This document shows, piece by piece, positions 46,691 through 56,349 of a stretch of 64,000 nucleotides of DNA. The stretch is from Kineothrix alysoides (GTDB taxonomy: Bacteria; Bacillota; Clostridia; Lachnospirales; Lachnospiraceae). Position numbers and translations under genes: made by a program. Each line of letters opens with the position of its first letter. Position 1 is the stretch's first letter. Location: the NCBI RefSeq assembly GCF_000732725.1, contig NZ_JPNB01000002.1, forward strand, positions 372,001-436,000, given 5' to 3'. The notes below the pieces were generated by a model. The model did no database searches. It had not been told where the DNA came from and saw nothing but the letters and a program-made list of their open reading frames with translations.

Positions 46691-47419
46691 ATGCAAATGG
46701 ATAGATATTTAATGGAAACCAGGATGCTGGACTTTTCCGATTGCAAGATACAGGCTTTGGTAAATGAGAAAAGATGGGGAGAGTTAGACGAATTTAACCG
46801 GATTAAAGCGGTATATAATTATGTAAGGGATGAAATTCTATTCGGGTATAACGTAGATGATGGTATCGCTGCGTCTAAGGTTTTGTCCGATGGGTATGGG
46901 CAGTGTAATACGAAGGGAACTCTTTTTATGGCATTGTTGAGAGCAGTTAAAATCCCTTGCAGAGTGCATGGATTTACCATTGACAAGGAACTGCAAAAGG
47001 GCGCTATGACGGGATTGATATATAAGAATGCTCCCCGCAATGTGCTGCATAGTTGGGTGGAAGTATTTTACGATAATACCTGGTATGAGCTGGAAGGCTT
47101 CATATTGGATAAGGCCTATTTGGATAAATTGCATAAGATAAATAAGGATTGCGAAGGGGCTTTTTGCGGATATGGCGTTGCGGTTAAGGATTTTAAGAAT
47201 CCTGTAATCGATTGGAATGGTAATAACACTTATATTCAGAGTGAAGGGATCAATCAGGACTTTGGAGTCTATGATAGTCCGGATGAACTGTTTGGGGAGC
47301 ATCGGCAGGAAATGTCAAGAGTAATGGCTTTTTTGTATCGTAATGTGGGAAGGCATTGGCTGAATAGGAATGTTAGAAATATAAGGAATGTCAGAGATAT
47401 AAGAAATGTATCTTTGTGA
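46691..47419 (+). CDS. transglutaminase-like superfamily protein
   Basis: About 242 residues. Cys-His core is visible: Cys in LSDGYGQCNTKGTLFMALLRA and His in NVLHSWVEVFYDNTWYELEGF. No signal peptide. Proteins of this fold act as cysteine proteases, peptidases or cross-linkers; activity here unknown. The last ~20 residues are an odd repeat NRNVRNIRNVRDIRNV. Start: an ATG at 46682 touches the GAGAGGA site, so 46691 (10 bases away) is preferred. A broken relative lies at 41.8 kb. Confidence 0.85.
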   Translation: MQMDRYLMETRMLDFSDCKIQALVNEKRWGELDEFNRIKAVYNYVRDEILFGYNVDDGIAASKVLSDGYGQCNTKGTLFMALLRAVKIPCRVHGFTIDKELQKGAMTGLIYKNAPRNVLHSWVEVFYDNTWYELEGFILDKAYLDKLHKINKDCEGAFCGYGVAVKDFKNPVIDWNGNNTYIQSEGINQDFGVYDSPDELFGEHRQEMSRVMAFLYRNVGRHWLNRNVRNIRNVRDIRNVSL

Positions 47420-47625
47420 TAGAGAATCAAAGGACAGCTAAGATTTTGAGGTTCTTACTTGACGCTAACATTCTTAATTGCCTTTGTTTGTCAGTTAAAT
47501 GAAACATTGAAAAAGGCAGCGAACATAAAAATAGATAATTACAGTCCTGACAGCATTATAAAGCCAATAAATCAGATACTGTGTTAATTGCAAATATGTT
47601 TTAATGTTCTTATACAAATATAAAG

Positions 47626-47673
47626 AAATCCCAATTCGCATACCGTATTACCCAGGTATATGAATTGGGATTT
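47626..47673. terminator. bidirectional terminator between convergent genes
   Basis: Perfect 12-bp AAATCCCAATTC / GAATTGGGATTT with inner ATACC/GGTAT. Lies between the transglutaminase-like and pullulanase stops. The remaining gap (47420-47625) shows only a short open stretch without start signals. Confidence 0.8.
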
Positions 47674-47686
47674 AATCTCACAATAT

Positions 47687-50413
47687 TTATAACCTTTTCT
47701 TCTCTCTGCCCTTTCTCCAGCGCCTTATGTATACAATACCAGCCGCCAATGCCGCTGACGCACCGAATAGCAAAGCCATTATTTTTTCTATTCCAAGGCC
47801 CACTTTTCCTGTATACAAAAGAACATACGCGCTTCCGGATTCCACGGTTAGGCGGTCACCTACCGAGTACAGAGTCATGATTCCTGCATTCTTCCCATCC
47901 ACCAGCACATCCCATCCTCGGTCCGGAAGGGAAAGCTCATATTTCTGTTCATCTCCATTAAAAATAACAAGAAACTTATTATCGGAGTCACTTAAGGTAT
48001 AAGCCACGACCCTGTCGGGTACATCCTCTATGAAGGACAGATTTTCCCGAACCTCATCACCGGTCTTAAGCCTGAAAAGGGGACATTCCTTTCTAAGCTC
48101 TATGAGCCCCTGATAATACCGGAACAAATCTATGCGCTCCGCTTTCTCCGACCAGTTGATTTGATTTATCAAATCCGAAGACTTATAACTATTATGATCC
48201 CCATTTTTCGAACGTCCTATTTCCTCTCCTGCCTGGAAAAATGGGATTCCCTGAGAGGTGAGTACTATAGCGGCCGACAGCCTGTTCATGGCCATCAGCT
48301 CCTGTTCATCGGCATCGGGTTTTGACGCCGTTAATTTATCCCAAAGGGTATAATTGTCATGGCAGGACACATAGTTTACTGTCTGTGTGGGATGAGCCGC
48401 CCAGAAATTGTTACTCGCAGAGACCTTTGAAATATTTACTCCCGGATGATTTACGGCTCCTGCAATCCCAAAACGAATGTCCATAGTACGTTTCGGATTA
48501 CCGTTAATATATCCCGGCTGGGCAGCCTCAAATACACTCCCTTTGATGCCGTCACGGATATCATCGCTGAAAGCTCCAATCCGCGCATCCATCTGATACG
48601 TATTTCTTTTCACCGACTGCATGCTTTCCGGTATTCCGGCAGAACCCGCATCCCAGCCTTCTCCATACATGAGAATATCAGGGTCTATTTCATCCAATGC
48701 CTTACGGATTTCATTCATAGTCTCCATATCATGCAGCCCCATAAGATCAAACCGGAAGCCATCTATGTGGTATTCTTTCGCCCAGTAGGTTACGGAGTTA
48801 ATTATAAACTTACGCATCATCGCACGCTCTGAAGCGGTCTCATTTTCGCAGGCAGATCCATTCAAGAAACCTCCCTGAGGACTCATCCTATGGTAATAAC
48901 CGGGCATTAATTTATGAAAATTGCTCTCGAAGTTATCGGCAGTATGGTTATAGACCACATCCATAACCACACCTATTCCTTCCTTATGGAGGCCCAGTAC
49001 CATTTCTTTCATTTCTTTTACCCTTACGCTCCCGTCATACGCATCGGAAGCATAGCTGCCTTCGGGTATATTATAATTCATGGGGTCATATCCCCAGTTA
49101 AAAGAATTTCCTGAATTTTTCTCATTAACGCTTTTCTGGTCAAACACCGGAAGAAGCTGGATATGAGTAATGCCCAACTCCTTTATATGATCAAGACCTG
49201 TTTTGGTCCCGTCAGATGTTGTAGTTCCCGCCTCGGTAAGACCCCCGAACTTTCCCTTATCCTGAATGCCGGAATCTTCATACGTGGAAAGATCCCTCAC
49301 ATGCAGCTCATAAATTATGGCATCGACGGGGCTTCCGATAAAACGGTAAGCGTCTTCCTGAAATCCCTCAGGATCAGTCCCTTCCATATAAATAATCTGC
49401 CCTCTTATTCCGTTTACTCCACAGGCTTTTGCATAAGGGTCTATGGCTTCATATTCCTTTTCTTCTCTCGTTACCTTATATGTATAATACAGACCATTCA
49501 AATCACCTTGGATCTCAAGAAACCAGATTCCTTTCTCTCCCCTGCTCATATCATGAGCTGCAGGTTCCTCATTTCCATCTCCTGTTTCATACAACAGAAC
49601 CTGTGCAGATGCCGCTGTAGGAGCCCAGAGTTTGAAGCACGTCTGTTCCTTCGTATAAGACGCCCCCAGGTCATCACCGTCATATACGTAATCTCTGTTG
49701 AATTCCGGCGAGTCATAGATACTGCCCATAGTTACCGCACAAGGCTCCCATCCTTTCTTTTCAATTAATATTTCCTGCCCCAGCTTCACCGGCTCCAGAC
49801 AGGTAATCATGAATTCGGAAGCATAGCCATTTTCCAGCGTCCCATACAGAGAGTCCTTCCCTCCTTCATTCAGAGCCTCTACTGCTCCAATCGATACCTT
49901 CTCTTCTCCATTATACAAAATAAAGTCCGCATCCTCCGTCCGGATTGGAATCTTCACTTTTACATACACACCGGTCAGGCTTTCCAACACCACATCCCCG
50001 AAGGAATGTGAGGTATCCTGCTTTGCAAGAGCTACCACCGGTGATCCTTGTCTTAAATAAATGTCAATCACTCCTTTATCATTTGCATCTGCGGTCTTAA
50101 ACCAGCTATCTTTATGGTCTGCCACTTCTCCGCTTCGAAGAACCTGAAATGGCACTCTGTCCTCAGATGACACATCTGTCAATTCTACTTCAACCTCTGC
50201 ACTGCCTTGCATCTCCACAAAAGGCACTTCTGTCTCCAGCTTGGGTCCCACCAACAGAGACAGGTTTTGATAATCCTCATCATATCTATAATAATGTACC
50301 CGTAATCTATAAGAGTCAACCTCTTCCTGCGCACTGACCGGTATCCCCGCAGCAAGCAGCAGCCATACTCCCCAGACAAATCCGGATATTATCCTTATTG
50401 TTCTTTTCCACAT
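47687..50413 (-). CDS. pulA: type I pullulanase, GH13, membrane-anchored
   Basis: Debranches alpha-1,6 bonds in pullulan and limit dextrins. About 908 residues: signal peptide (IRIISGFVWGVWLLLAAGIPVSA), starch-binding/N-terminal beta domains, CBM48, and the GH13_14 catalytic barrel with the pullulanase signature NWGYDP, nucleophile in GFRFDLMGL, acid/base in LMYGEGWDAG and SCHDNYTLWD. The C-terminus has a TM helix (IMALLFGASAALAAGIVYI) and basic tail RRWRKGREKKRL, with no LPxTG, so it is held at the cell surface. Start at 50413 follows AAAGGA. Last gene of the maltodextrin operon. Confidence 0.95.
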   Translation of the reverse strand: MWKRTIRIISGFVWGVWLLLAAGIPVSAQEEVDSYRLRVHYYRYDEDYQNLSLLVGPKLETEVPFVEMQGSAEVEVELTDVSSEDRVPFQVLRSGEVADHKDSWFKTADANDKGVIDIYLRQGSPVVALAKQDTSHSFGDVVLESLTGVYVKVKIPIRTEDADFILYNGEEKVSIGAVEALNEGGKDSLYGTLENGYASEFMITCLEPVKLGQEILIEKKGWEPCAVTMGSIYDSPEFNRDYVYDGDDLGASYTKEQTCFKLWAPTAASAQVLLYETGDGNEEPAAHDMSRGEKGIWFLEIQGDLNGLYYTYKVTREEKEYEAIDPYAKACGVNGIRGQIIYMEGTDPEGFQEDAYRFIGSPVDAIIYELHVRDLSTYEDSGIQDKGKFGGLTEAGTTTSDGTKTGLDHIKELGITHIQLLPVFDQKSVNEKNSGNSFNWGYDPMNYNIPEGSYASDAYDGSVRVKEMKEMVLGLHKEGIGVVMDVVYNHTADNFESNFHKLMPGYYHRMSPQGGFLNGSACENETASERAMMRKFIINSVTYWAKEYHIDGFRFDLMGLHDMETMNEIRKALDEIDPDILMYGEGWDAGSAGIPESMQSVKRNTYQMDARIGAFSDDIRDGIKGSVFEAAQPGYINGNPKRTMDIRFGIAGAVNHPGVNISKVSASNNFWAAHPTQTVNYVSCHDNYTLWDKLTASKPDADEQELMAMNRLSAAIVLTSQGIPFFQAGEEIGRSKNGDHNSYKSSDLINQINWSEKAERIDLFRYYQGLIELRKECPLFRLKTGDEVRENLSFIEDVPDRVVAYTLSDSDNKFLVIFNGDEQKYELSLPDRGWDVLVDGKNAGIMTLYSVGDRLTVESGSAYVLLYTGKVGLGIEKIMALLFGASAALAAGIVYIRRWRKGREKKRL

Positions 50414-50442
50414 ATATAATCCTTTCCGACACCGCTGTTTCA

Positions 50443-51315
50443 CTACTCCTTATTCGCTCCTGCAGTAATACCCTGTATCAGGTATTTTTGCAGGCACATA
50501 TACAGAATGGTGATAGGAACAGCTACCATGACGGCTCCTGCTGCAAACATAGTAAAGTTATTGTTTGTATTTCCATTGATCATTTCAAACAAGCCTACAG
50601 CCAGTGTTTTATTTTTATCCGACGAAATCAGCAGTCTGGGAAAAATATAATCCATCCAGGGAGACATAAAGGTAGTAACCGCCAAAAAAGTAATCATAGG
50701 CACCGCCAAAGGCATAATGATCTGATAAAAGATACGCAGCCGCGATGCACCGTCCAGCATGGCCGCCTCATCCAGGCTCTGAGGAATTCCATCAAAGTAT
50801 CCCTTCATAAGCCATGTATTGTAAGGAATCTGCCCTGCAATATAAGTTACTGTCAGTGCACCCAGGTTATCCAGCAAGTTAAAGTTCAGATACAGGATAT
50901 ATATAGCCGTCATGCCCAAAAAGGAAGGAAACATCTGTAGTACCAATATGGTCATCAGTCCTCCCTTTCTTCCCTTGAAACGAAACCGGGAAAAGACGTA
51001 AGCTGTCAGCGTGGTAACTACTACAGAAGCCAGCATATTACCAACCGCGATTTTAAGAGTATTTCCATACCATTTCAGAAAGTCGGTCTCTTGAAACAGC
51101 GCAATATAGTGATCAAGTGTTGGATTTTTCGGTATTATACTACTGGTCGCCAAAGAAGAAGTATGGTTGAAGGAGGAACCGACAATCCATGTTACCGGCA
51201 GAAGCACTATGAGGCTGACCACTACAAGTTCCAGATAGATAAGGGCAGTGGTCATTCTGTTTTTTATCCTTGCTTTTCTATTTTCCAGATCCACATCGTT
51301 TTTTCTTTTTCCCAT
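50443..51315 (-). CDS. mdxG: maltodextrin ABC permease, MalG/MdxG type
   Basis: 290 residues, six TM segments, EAA loop SLDEAAMLDGASRLRIFYQI. MalG-type C-terminus QKYLIQGITAGANKE. AAGGAGA site, 2 bases after the partner permease. Brings maltodextrins produced by the surface pullulanase into the cell. Confidence 0.94.
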   Translation of the reverse strand: MGKRKNDVDLENRKARIKNRMTTALIYLELVVVSLIVLLPVTWIVGSSFNHTSSLATSSIIPKNPTLDHYIALFQETDFLKWYGNTLKIAVGNMLASVVVTTLTAYVFSRFRFKGRKGGLMTILVLQMFPSFLGMTAIYILYLNFNLLDNLGALTVTYIAGQIPYNTWLMKGYFDGIPQSLDEAAMLDGASRLRIFYQIIMPLAVPMITFLAVTTFMSPWMDYIFPRLLISSDKNKTLAVGLFEMINGNTNNNFTMFAAGAVMVAVPITILYMCLQKYLIQGITAGANKE

Positions 51316-51317
51316 GG

Positions 51318-52682
51318 CTACATCTCCTTAAATGCTTTCGTCCTGCGGAAGTTAAATATTGCTATACTGCCCACGATAATAAATATAAGTATGGACATCA
51401 CCGACGCTATGCTGTAAAGCTGCTGGTCCAATGTCAGTTTGTATATCCAGCTGATCAACAAATCCGTATAACCCGCAAACTGGTAAGAGGGATTAATCGG
51501 GCCGCCCTCCGTGAAAAAATATATCACACCGAAGTTATTAAAATTGGAAGAGAAACTCATAATCAATAGCGGTGCTGTTGACCGCATAACCAAAGGAAAA
51601 GATATATTCCAAAATTCCTGAGAAGAGGTTGCGCCGTCTATCTTTGCCGCCTCATAATACTCCTTGGATATGCCTGTCATAACCCCCGACATAAGAGCCA
51701 TGAAATAAGGAAAACCCAGCCACAAATTTACCAGCACAAGAACTGCGCGGGCCAGATTAGGATTGCCGGAATCAGTAAGCCAAGCTATCCGGGTCTGTGT
51801 AAGTCCAATATCAATAAGGAATTGACTGATAGGTCCGAACTGCCCATTGAACATCGTTTTAAATACGAGCAGAGAGATAAATCCCGGAATCGCCCAGGGC
51901 AATATCAATATTCCCCGGAATATTCTCTTTGCCTTTATCCTGTCACTATTTATCAGCACCGCCTGGAAAAAGCCTCCAAAGAAACAAGTTGCCGTTGATA
52001 ATACTGCCCATACTATCGTCCATGTGAATACTCCCACAAATGTCCTGCTCCAGGCAGAAAGAGTCAGTATGCTCTTAAAGTTATTAAATCCCACCCATCT
52101 GACCAGATTGGAAGGAGGCATATTCGCCTTTGTATAATTGGTGAATGCAACCAGAAAGGAAAACAATATGGGCATTAACACCAGAAAAATCAGGAGAAAT
52201 ATGGCTGGAAGCATTACTATGTAATGGAACATGGAAGACCATAGCTTCGTCAGATAATCCCTTGTATCTAGAATCTTACCCGTTTCGTTGTACTCTTTCC
52301 TTGTCTTGAAAGCATCCGACACATTCCAGCACAAGACAGCAATAAAGATAAAAAATATCAGAGCAGCAATGATGCCGGATATCATGAGTACTATGGAATG
52401 ATCCCCTTCTGTAAGCCCCGCCAGAGTCATCTGACGGGGCTTTGTCCCCAGGGTAACCAATCCCCACACGCCTTTTACAAAAAAGCCTCCATTTTCTCTT
52501 ATTACAAAATCATATGTAAAATAATTTCCCGTAAAAAGTTCCACACCCACAAACAAGCATTGAAACAGAAAGAAAATCAGACCTTTGAAATATTGTTTAT
52601 TAAGTACCTGCCCTGCTCCCCATATGACGGCCGACATACAGGACGGTATTACCGGATTTATTTTAACCCCCTGGGAACTCAT
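51318..52682 (-). CDS. mdxF: maltodextrin ABC permease, MalF/MdxF type
   Basis: 454 residues: an N-terminal ~160-residue membrane part typical of long MalF/MdxF proteins, then the permease core with EAA loop EYYEAAKIDGATSSQEFWNI. Partner of the MdxG-type permease and MdxE-type binding protein. Confidence 0.93.
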   Translation of the reverse strand: MSSQGVKINPVIPSCMSAVIWGAGQVLNKQYFKGLIFFLFQCLFVGVELFTGNYFTYDFVIRENGGFFVKGVWGLVTLGTKPRQMTLAGLTEGDHSIVLMISGIIAALIFFIFIAVLCWNVSDAFKTRKEYNETGKILDTRDYLTKLWSSMFHYIVMLPAIFLLIFLVLMPILFSFLVAFTNYTKANMPPSNLVRWVGFNNFKSILTLSAWSRTFVGVFTWTIVWAVLSTATCFFGGFFQAVLINSDRIKAKRIFRGILILPWAIPGFISLLVFKTMFNGQFGPISQFLIDIGLTQTRIAWLTDSGNPNLARAVLVLVNLWLGFPYFMALMSGVMTGISKEYYEAAKIDGATSSQEFWNISFPLVMRSTAPLLIMSFSSNFNNFGVIYFFTEGGPINPSYQFAGYTDLLISWIYKLTLDQQLYSIASVMSILIFIIVGSIAIFNFRRTKAFKEM

Positions 52683-52716
52683 AGATTAACCCACCCTTTC
52701 TGAATGTTTCAAGCTC

Positions 52717-54120
52717 TTATTCTGCCGTGGAACGTAATGTATTGTAGTCCTCCTGGGCCTTTTGTGCCGCAGCTTCCGGCGTCATCACGCCATCCCACAC
52801 AGAACGCATCATGGTCTCAGCCACTGTCCAGTAGTACTCTGTTTCCTTGATGGCAGGCATAGGTTGTGAAAAAGCGGCCTGCTGCATAACACCCTGCACT
52901 CTTTCATCATCTTTCAGTCCCGGAATTTTATTCGCATATTCTTCCTTCAGGGAAGGTATCTTATTCAGCGAGCCGTAAAGGAATTCCGCCATCTCATCCC
53001 CGGCCATATACATGGCAAGAGCTCTTGCCGCTGCAGGATACTTAGAATATGCACTAACACATGCAAGCTGAACACCGGAGAAGGTATAAGCCTGATTGCC
53101 GTCTACCTTCGGAAGCGGGGCTATTCCGAATTCAAATCCGTTCTCTTCCGCACCTTTTGCCACTTCCTCTATCGCCCAAGGCCCTACTAACAAGAACGGT
53201 GTCTCACCTTTTCCAAACTCCACTACTGTAGTATCCCAATTGGTGTCCGCACTGGGAACATCGAATACTTCCTTTAAGGACAGGTGATATTCCAGACCCT
53301 TAATCGCTTCCGGCGTAGAAAGATTCAACTTTTCGGGATCATTCCTGTCAGGTCCGAACAACTCGTAGCCAAACGCTGTCAGCACATAATGATTCATATA
53401 GGCATTTCCGGTTTCCCAGCGCATGGTCCATTTGTTGTTGCGTTCATCATTGTATACTTTTGCTATTTCCTTGATATCCTCAAAGTCCTCCGGGACATCT
53501 GCACTGGCTATGTACCCATCCGCTGCCAGTTGATTCAGCAAAGTTTTATTGTAAAAGAGTGCTGCTGATTCAATCAACAAGGGAGCTCCGTAAATCTGTC
53601 CGTCAATATCAACCACTCCAACGGCCGATTCCAGATAACGCTCTCTGATCTGCTCATCATATCTACCGAACATACCGATGATAGAAGAGTTCATCGCTTT
53701 TGAAATATTGTCATGAACGAGCATAAATGCATCCGCACCGGTGCCTGCCTCGCCTTCAAGAGCCATTTTATCCGCGGCATCTCCGGTACTCACTACCATT
53801 ACTTCCAGATTTACACCGGGATATTTCTCCATGAATCCTGTCTGCAATGCCTCTGCAAACCCATCATTATCCACCCAGGCTTTCAATGTAGCCGTGCCAT
53901 TCAGCACTTCCTCTTCCAACTCGTACATCTGCGTTTGCGTATTCCAGAAAATACCTCCGTCATCAATAAGACCGGATGCATCCGCTTCCCCGCTTCCCGA
54001 CGATGATGCACCGCCCTGTTCTGTGCTTCCTCCCGTAGACATCGTGCCAGTTCTGCCGCCGCACCCTGCCAGTGTCCCCACCATAGCGGCAATTAGTAAA
54101 AATGCAGTAAACTTTTTCAT
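52717..54120 (-). CDS. mdxE: maltodextrin-binding lipoprotein, MalE/MdxE type
   Basis: 467 residues. Signal peptide FTAFLLIAAMVGTLAGC with lipobox Cys20, a Gly/Ser-rich linker, then a type 1 cluster D binding domain (EEVLNGTATLKAWVDNDGFAEAL, NKWTMRWETGNAYMNHYVLTAFG). Extracellular, tethered. Order with MdxF, MdxG matches the Bacillus yvdGHI genes. Confidence 0.93.
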   Translation of the reverse strand: MKKFTAFLLIAAMVGTLAGCGGRTGTMSTGGSTEQGGASSSGSGEADASGLIDDGGIFWNTQTQMYELEEEVLNGTATLKAWVDNDGFAEALQTGFMEKYPGVNLEVMVVSTGDAADKMALEGEAGTGADAFMLVHDNISKAMNSSIIGMFGRYDEQIRERYLESAVGVVDIDGQIYGAPLLIESAALFYNKTLLNQLAADGYIASADVPEDFEDIKEIAKVYNDERNNKWTMRWETGNAYMNHYVLTAFGYELFGPDRNDPEKLNLSTPEAIKGLEYHLSLKEVFDVPSADTNWDTTVVEFGKGETPFLLVGPWAIEEVAKGAEENGFEFGIAPLPKVDGNQAYTFSGVQLACVSAYSKYPAAARALAMYMAGDEMAEFLYGSLNKIPSLKEEYANKIPGLKDDERVQGVMQQAAFSQPMPAIKETEYYWTVAETMMRSVWDGVMTPEAAAQKAQEDYNTLRSTAE

Positions 54121-54144
54121 AGATTTTTCCTTTCTTTTTTTGTT

Positions 54145-54732
54145 TTATGATGATATCCTGCTTCTATCCGCAGCCTTCTTTGCAGATTCAGCAAGTATTA
54201 TCCGTTCTTCCTCTAATCCTCCACGGACAAATTCTTCCGTAAGGCGGTTCTGCTTGCGCATAAATATAAATAACGCAAAAAGTACTGAACCGAAGTTATA
54301 TACAAGATATACGAAAGCAACCGATAGTACGGCGCCGATTGCAGAGGCCAAAATCGCCGGTACGGTAGCCGCATACGATATGAACCGGAAAAATTGTCCA
54401 TAGGAAAATCTGCATACAGCCCCATAATTGAGCATCATGGCCATACCGCTCACCATAGCCGTAAAAATCAGATTAAGCACAATAGTCAGAGGATATATGA
54501 GAATGCCTAAAGCTGCGGACAACATCTGATATCCCTCCCGGGTCAATCCCGGAAATGCCAATGCTACAGCATCTGCATCCAGCCGGTGCATCTCCAGAGA
54601 CAGGGAGAATGCTAATATCATCCCTACAAACACGCATTGTAATATTCCCGCTCCGTTTCCTACTGTCCTTGCTTCAAAAATTCCTGAAAACAGGAATCTC
54701 CTTTTCAAAAAAGCTCTTATTTTATCTTCCAT
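54145..54732 (-). CDS. DUF1189/YvdJ-like membrane protein
   Basis: About 195 residues with four or five TM segments (LQCVFVGMILAFSLSLEM, ALGILIYPLTIVLNLIFTAMV, TVPAILASAIGAVLSVAFVYLV). Resembles the DUF1189 protein YvdJ, which sits in the same maltodextrin cluster of Bacillus. Role unknown. Start at 54732 follows AGAGG; the GTG six bases upstream is part of that site. Confidence 0.7.
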   Translation of the reverse strand: MEDKIRAFLKRRFLFSGIFEARTVGNGAGILQCVFVGMILAFSLSLEMHRLDADAVALAFPGLTREGYQMLSAALGILIYPLTIVLNLIFTAMVSGMAMMLNYGAVCRFSYGQFFRFISYAATVPAILASAIGAVLSVAFVYLVYNFGSVLFALFIFMRKQNRLTEEFVRGGLEEERIILAESAKKAADRSRISS

Positions 54733-54752
54733 AAACACCTCTGTGTAAAATA

Positions 54753-56048
54753 TTACATTGATTGCCGGTGATATCTGATTACCAAAGGTTCTCCGGTCAT
54801 TGTGATTTCCCCATTTCTTATTGGTATCTCCAGATCAGTCAACTCATCCTTATATATGCCTTCCGGCAGGTTCGTGATTATGCATTCCGCCTTATATCCC
54901 ACATTCGCGATGATAAGTATTCCCTCTGTCTTTTTTTCATACCTCATCAGTATGGTTCCCGCTTCCTCCTGCGCAGTTGCACTGAATCGTCCTTCTCTGA
55001 ACAGGTCATCTCTCTTTATCCGGGACAGTTTCTGAATCAGACTGCTCAAGTCATTGTCACCCTCCCAATTCAGCACATCCTTGTCGAATAATCCGGGGGC
55101 ATGCTTCATCATCCTCTCCTGCCCAGCGTAAATAAGGGCTGTTCCTTTCAAAAGGCAGGAAAACACCATCCAATTCACAAGCTTGCGTTTATCTGAAATC
55201 ATATCGGCAGCTCTGGGATTATCATGATTTTCCAGAAAACGCAGCTTACAGTAATCCTCAGGGTACATGCTCTCCTGCTGCCCGATAGCACTCAGATATG
55301 TATTTAACGTTATTTCCCCTTTCAAGCACCTTTCCCAAGCCGAACGGATGTCATAATCATAGGTAATGTCAAAGGCTTGATATATCTCACAATCGGAGTG
55401 CCCTATAAACCCTTGTTCTCTGTTCTCTATGATAAAACCCGGATGCACTGTCTCCGCAAGCCATATACATCCCGGGCGTACTTCCTCCACGGCCCTTCTT
55501 GCTTCGTTCCAGAATTCAACGGGAACAAGAGATGCCACATCACAGCGGAATCCATCCACCATTTCTGCCCAAAACTTCAGTGTGTCTATCTGGTACTGCC
55601 ACAACTCTCTGTTCTTATAATCGAGATCAATCACATCGGTCCAGTCACTGGTCTTATTCCCGAATCCACCCTCCGATTTTTTATAAAACCATTCCGGATG
55701 CTCCTTTACCAGCACATTGTCAGGTGAAGTATGATTGTATACTATGTCCAAAATACATTTCATTCCGAACTTATGTATCTTTCCCACGAGAGAAAGGAAA
55801 TCCTCCATTGTTCCGTATTCAGGGTTAATTCCTCTGTAATCTTGTATCGCATAAGGACTTCCTAAAGTTCCCTTCCTGCTCACTCTGCCTATAGGGTATA
55901 TGGGCATTAGCCAGATGATGTCCGTTCCAAGATTTCTGATTCTTTCAAGGTCCTTTTCCAACCCGCGGAAAGTCCCTTCGTTTGTATGATTGCGGACGAA
56001 TACGGAATATATCATACTATTTCTTAATCTCTTGCTGTCTCTTTCCAT
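54753..56048 (-). CDS. intracellular GH13 alpha-glucanase
   Basis: 431 residues, no signal peptide. GH13 barrel without the N-terminal domain of neopullulanases: DIVYNHTSPD, nucleophile D170 in GFRCDVASLVP, acid/base E199 in CIWLAETVH, and D276 in FLENHDNPRA. Position at the head of the mdx operon equals that of Bacillus yvdF (maltogenic amylase/neopullulanase); the exact bond specificity is not settled. AAAGGCGG site. Confidence 0.92.
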   Translation of the reverse strand: MERDSKRLRNSMIYSVFVRNHTNEGTFRGLEKDLERIRNLGTDIIWLMPIYPIGRVSRKGTLGSPYAIQDYRGINPEYGTMEDFLSLVGKIHKFGMKCILDIVYNHTSPDNVLVKEHPEWFYKKSEGGFGNKTSDWTDVIDLDYKNRELWQYQIDTLKFWAEMVDGFRCDVASLVPVEFWNEARRAVEEVRPGCIWLAETVHPGFIIENREQGFIGHSDCEIYQAFDITYDYDIRSAWERCLKGEITLNTYLSAIGQQESMYPEDYCKLRFLENHDNPRAADMISDKRKLVNWMVFSCLLKGTALIYAGQERMMKHAPGLFDKDVLNWEGDNDLSSLIQKLSRIKRDDLFREGRFSATAQEEAGTILMRYEKKTEGILIIANVGYKAECIITNLPEGIYKDELTDLEIPIRNGEITMTGEPLVIRYHRQSM

Positions 56049-56100
56049 TTTTAACCGCCTTTTGTTGGTAATTTATTAGGTTTTTCGTTTTCCCATTGTG

Positions 56101-56129
56101 ATTATATGTTTATTGCACATAAAAGTCAA
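56101..56129 (-). promoter_or_regulatory. promoter of the maltodextrin operon
   Basis: Minus strand TTGACT, 17-base spacer, TATAAT, about 50 bases before the GH13 gene. Confidence 0.75.
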
Positions 56130-56233
56130 TACTTATTATTATAATTAGTGTATTTTTCCTATATATTATTTCCTTCAGGCTTGATTTATCGCATTTATGG
56201 CTTCATATCTTCTTTAGCTTATTATTTACTACT

Positions 56234-56257
56234 TAGGTAAACAAATAGGTAAACAAA
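56234..56257. promoter_or_regulatory. tandem 12-bp repeat, candidate regulator site
   Basis: TAGGTAAACAAA occurs twice head to tail between the two divergent promoters; a related TTAGGTTAAC follows at 56309-56318. Could be bound by one of the LacI proteins; LacI sites are usually palindromic, so this is weak. Confidence 0.35.
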
Positions 56258-56280
56258 TCGACAAAATGCCGCTAATCGCC

Positions 56281-56309
56281 TTGACTATTGCAAATGTATT
56301 TTATATCAT
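56281..56309 (+). promoter_or_regulatory. promoter of the LacI pair
   Basis: TTGACT, 17-base spacer, TATCAT; 40 bases before the first LacI start. Confidence 0.65.
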
Positions 56310-56349
56310 TAGGTTAACGCATTTACTACTATCAGAAAGGACACTCCTT

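Noticed and set aside
47450-47587. 45-codon open stretch (QLNETLKKAANIKIDNYSP...) considered as a transposase or toxin remnant
   Set aside because: No start with ribosome site and no family match that I can defend.
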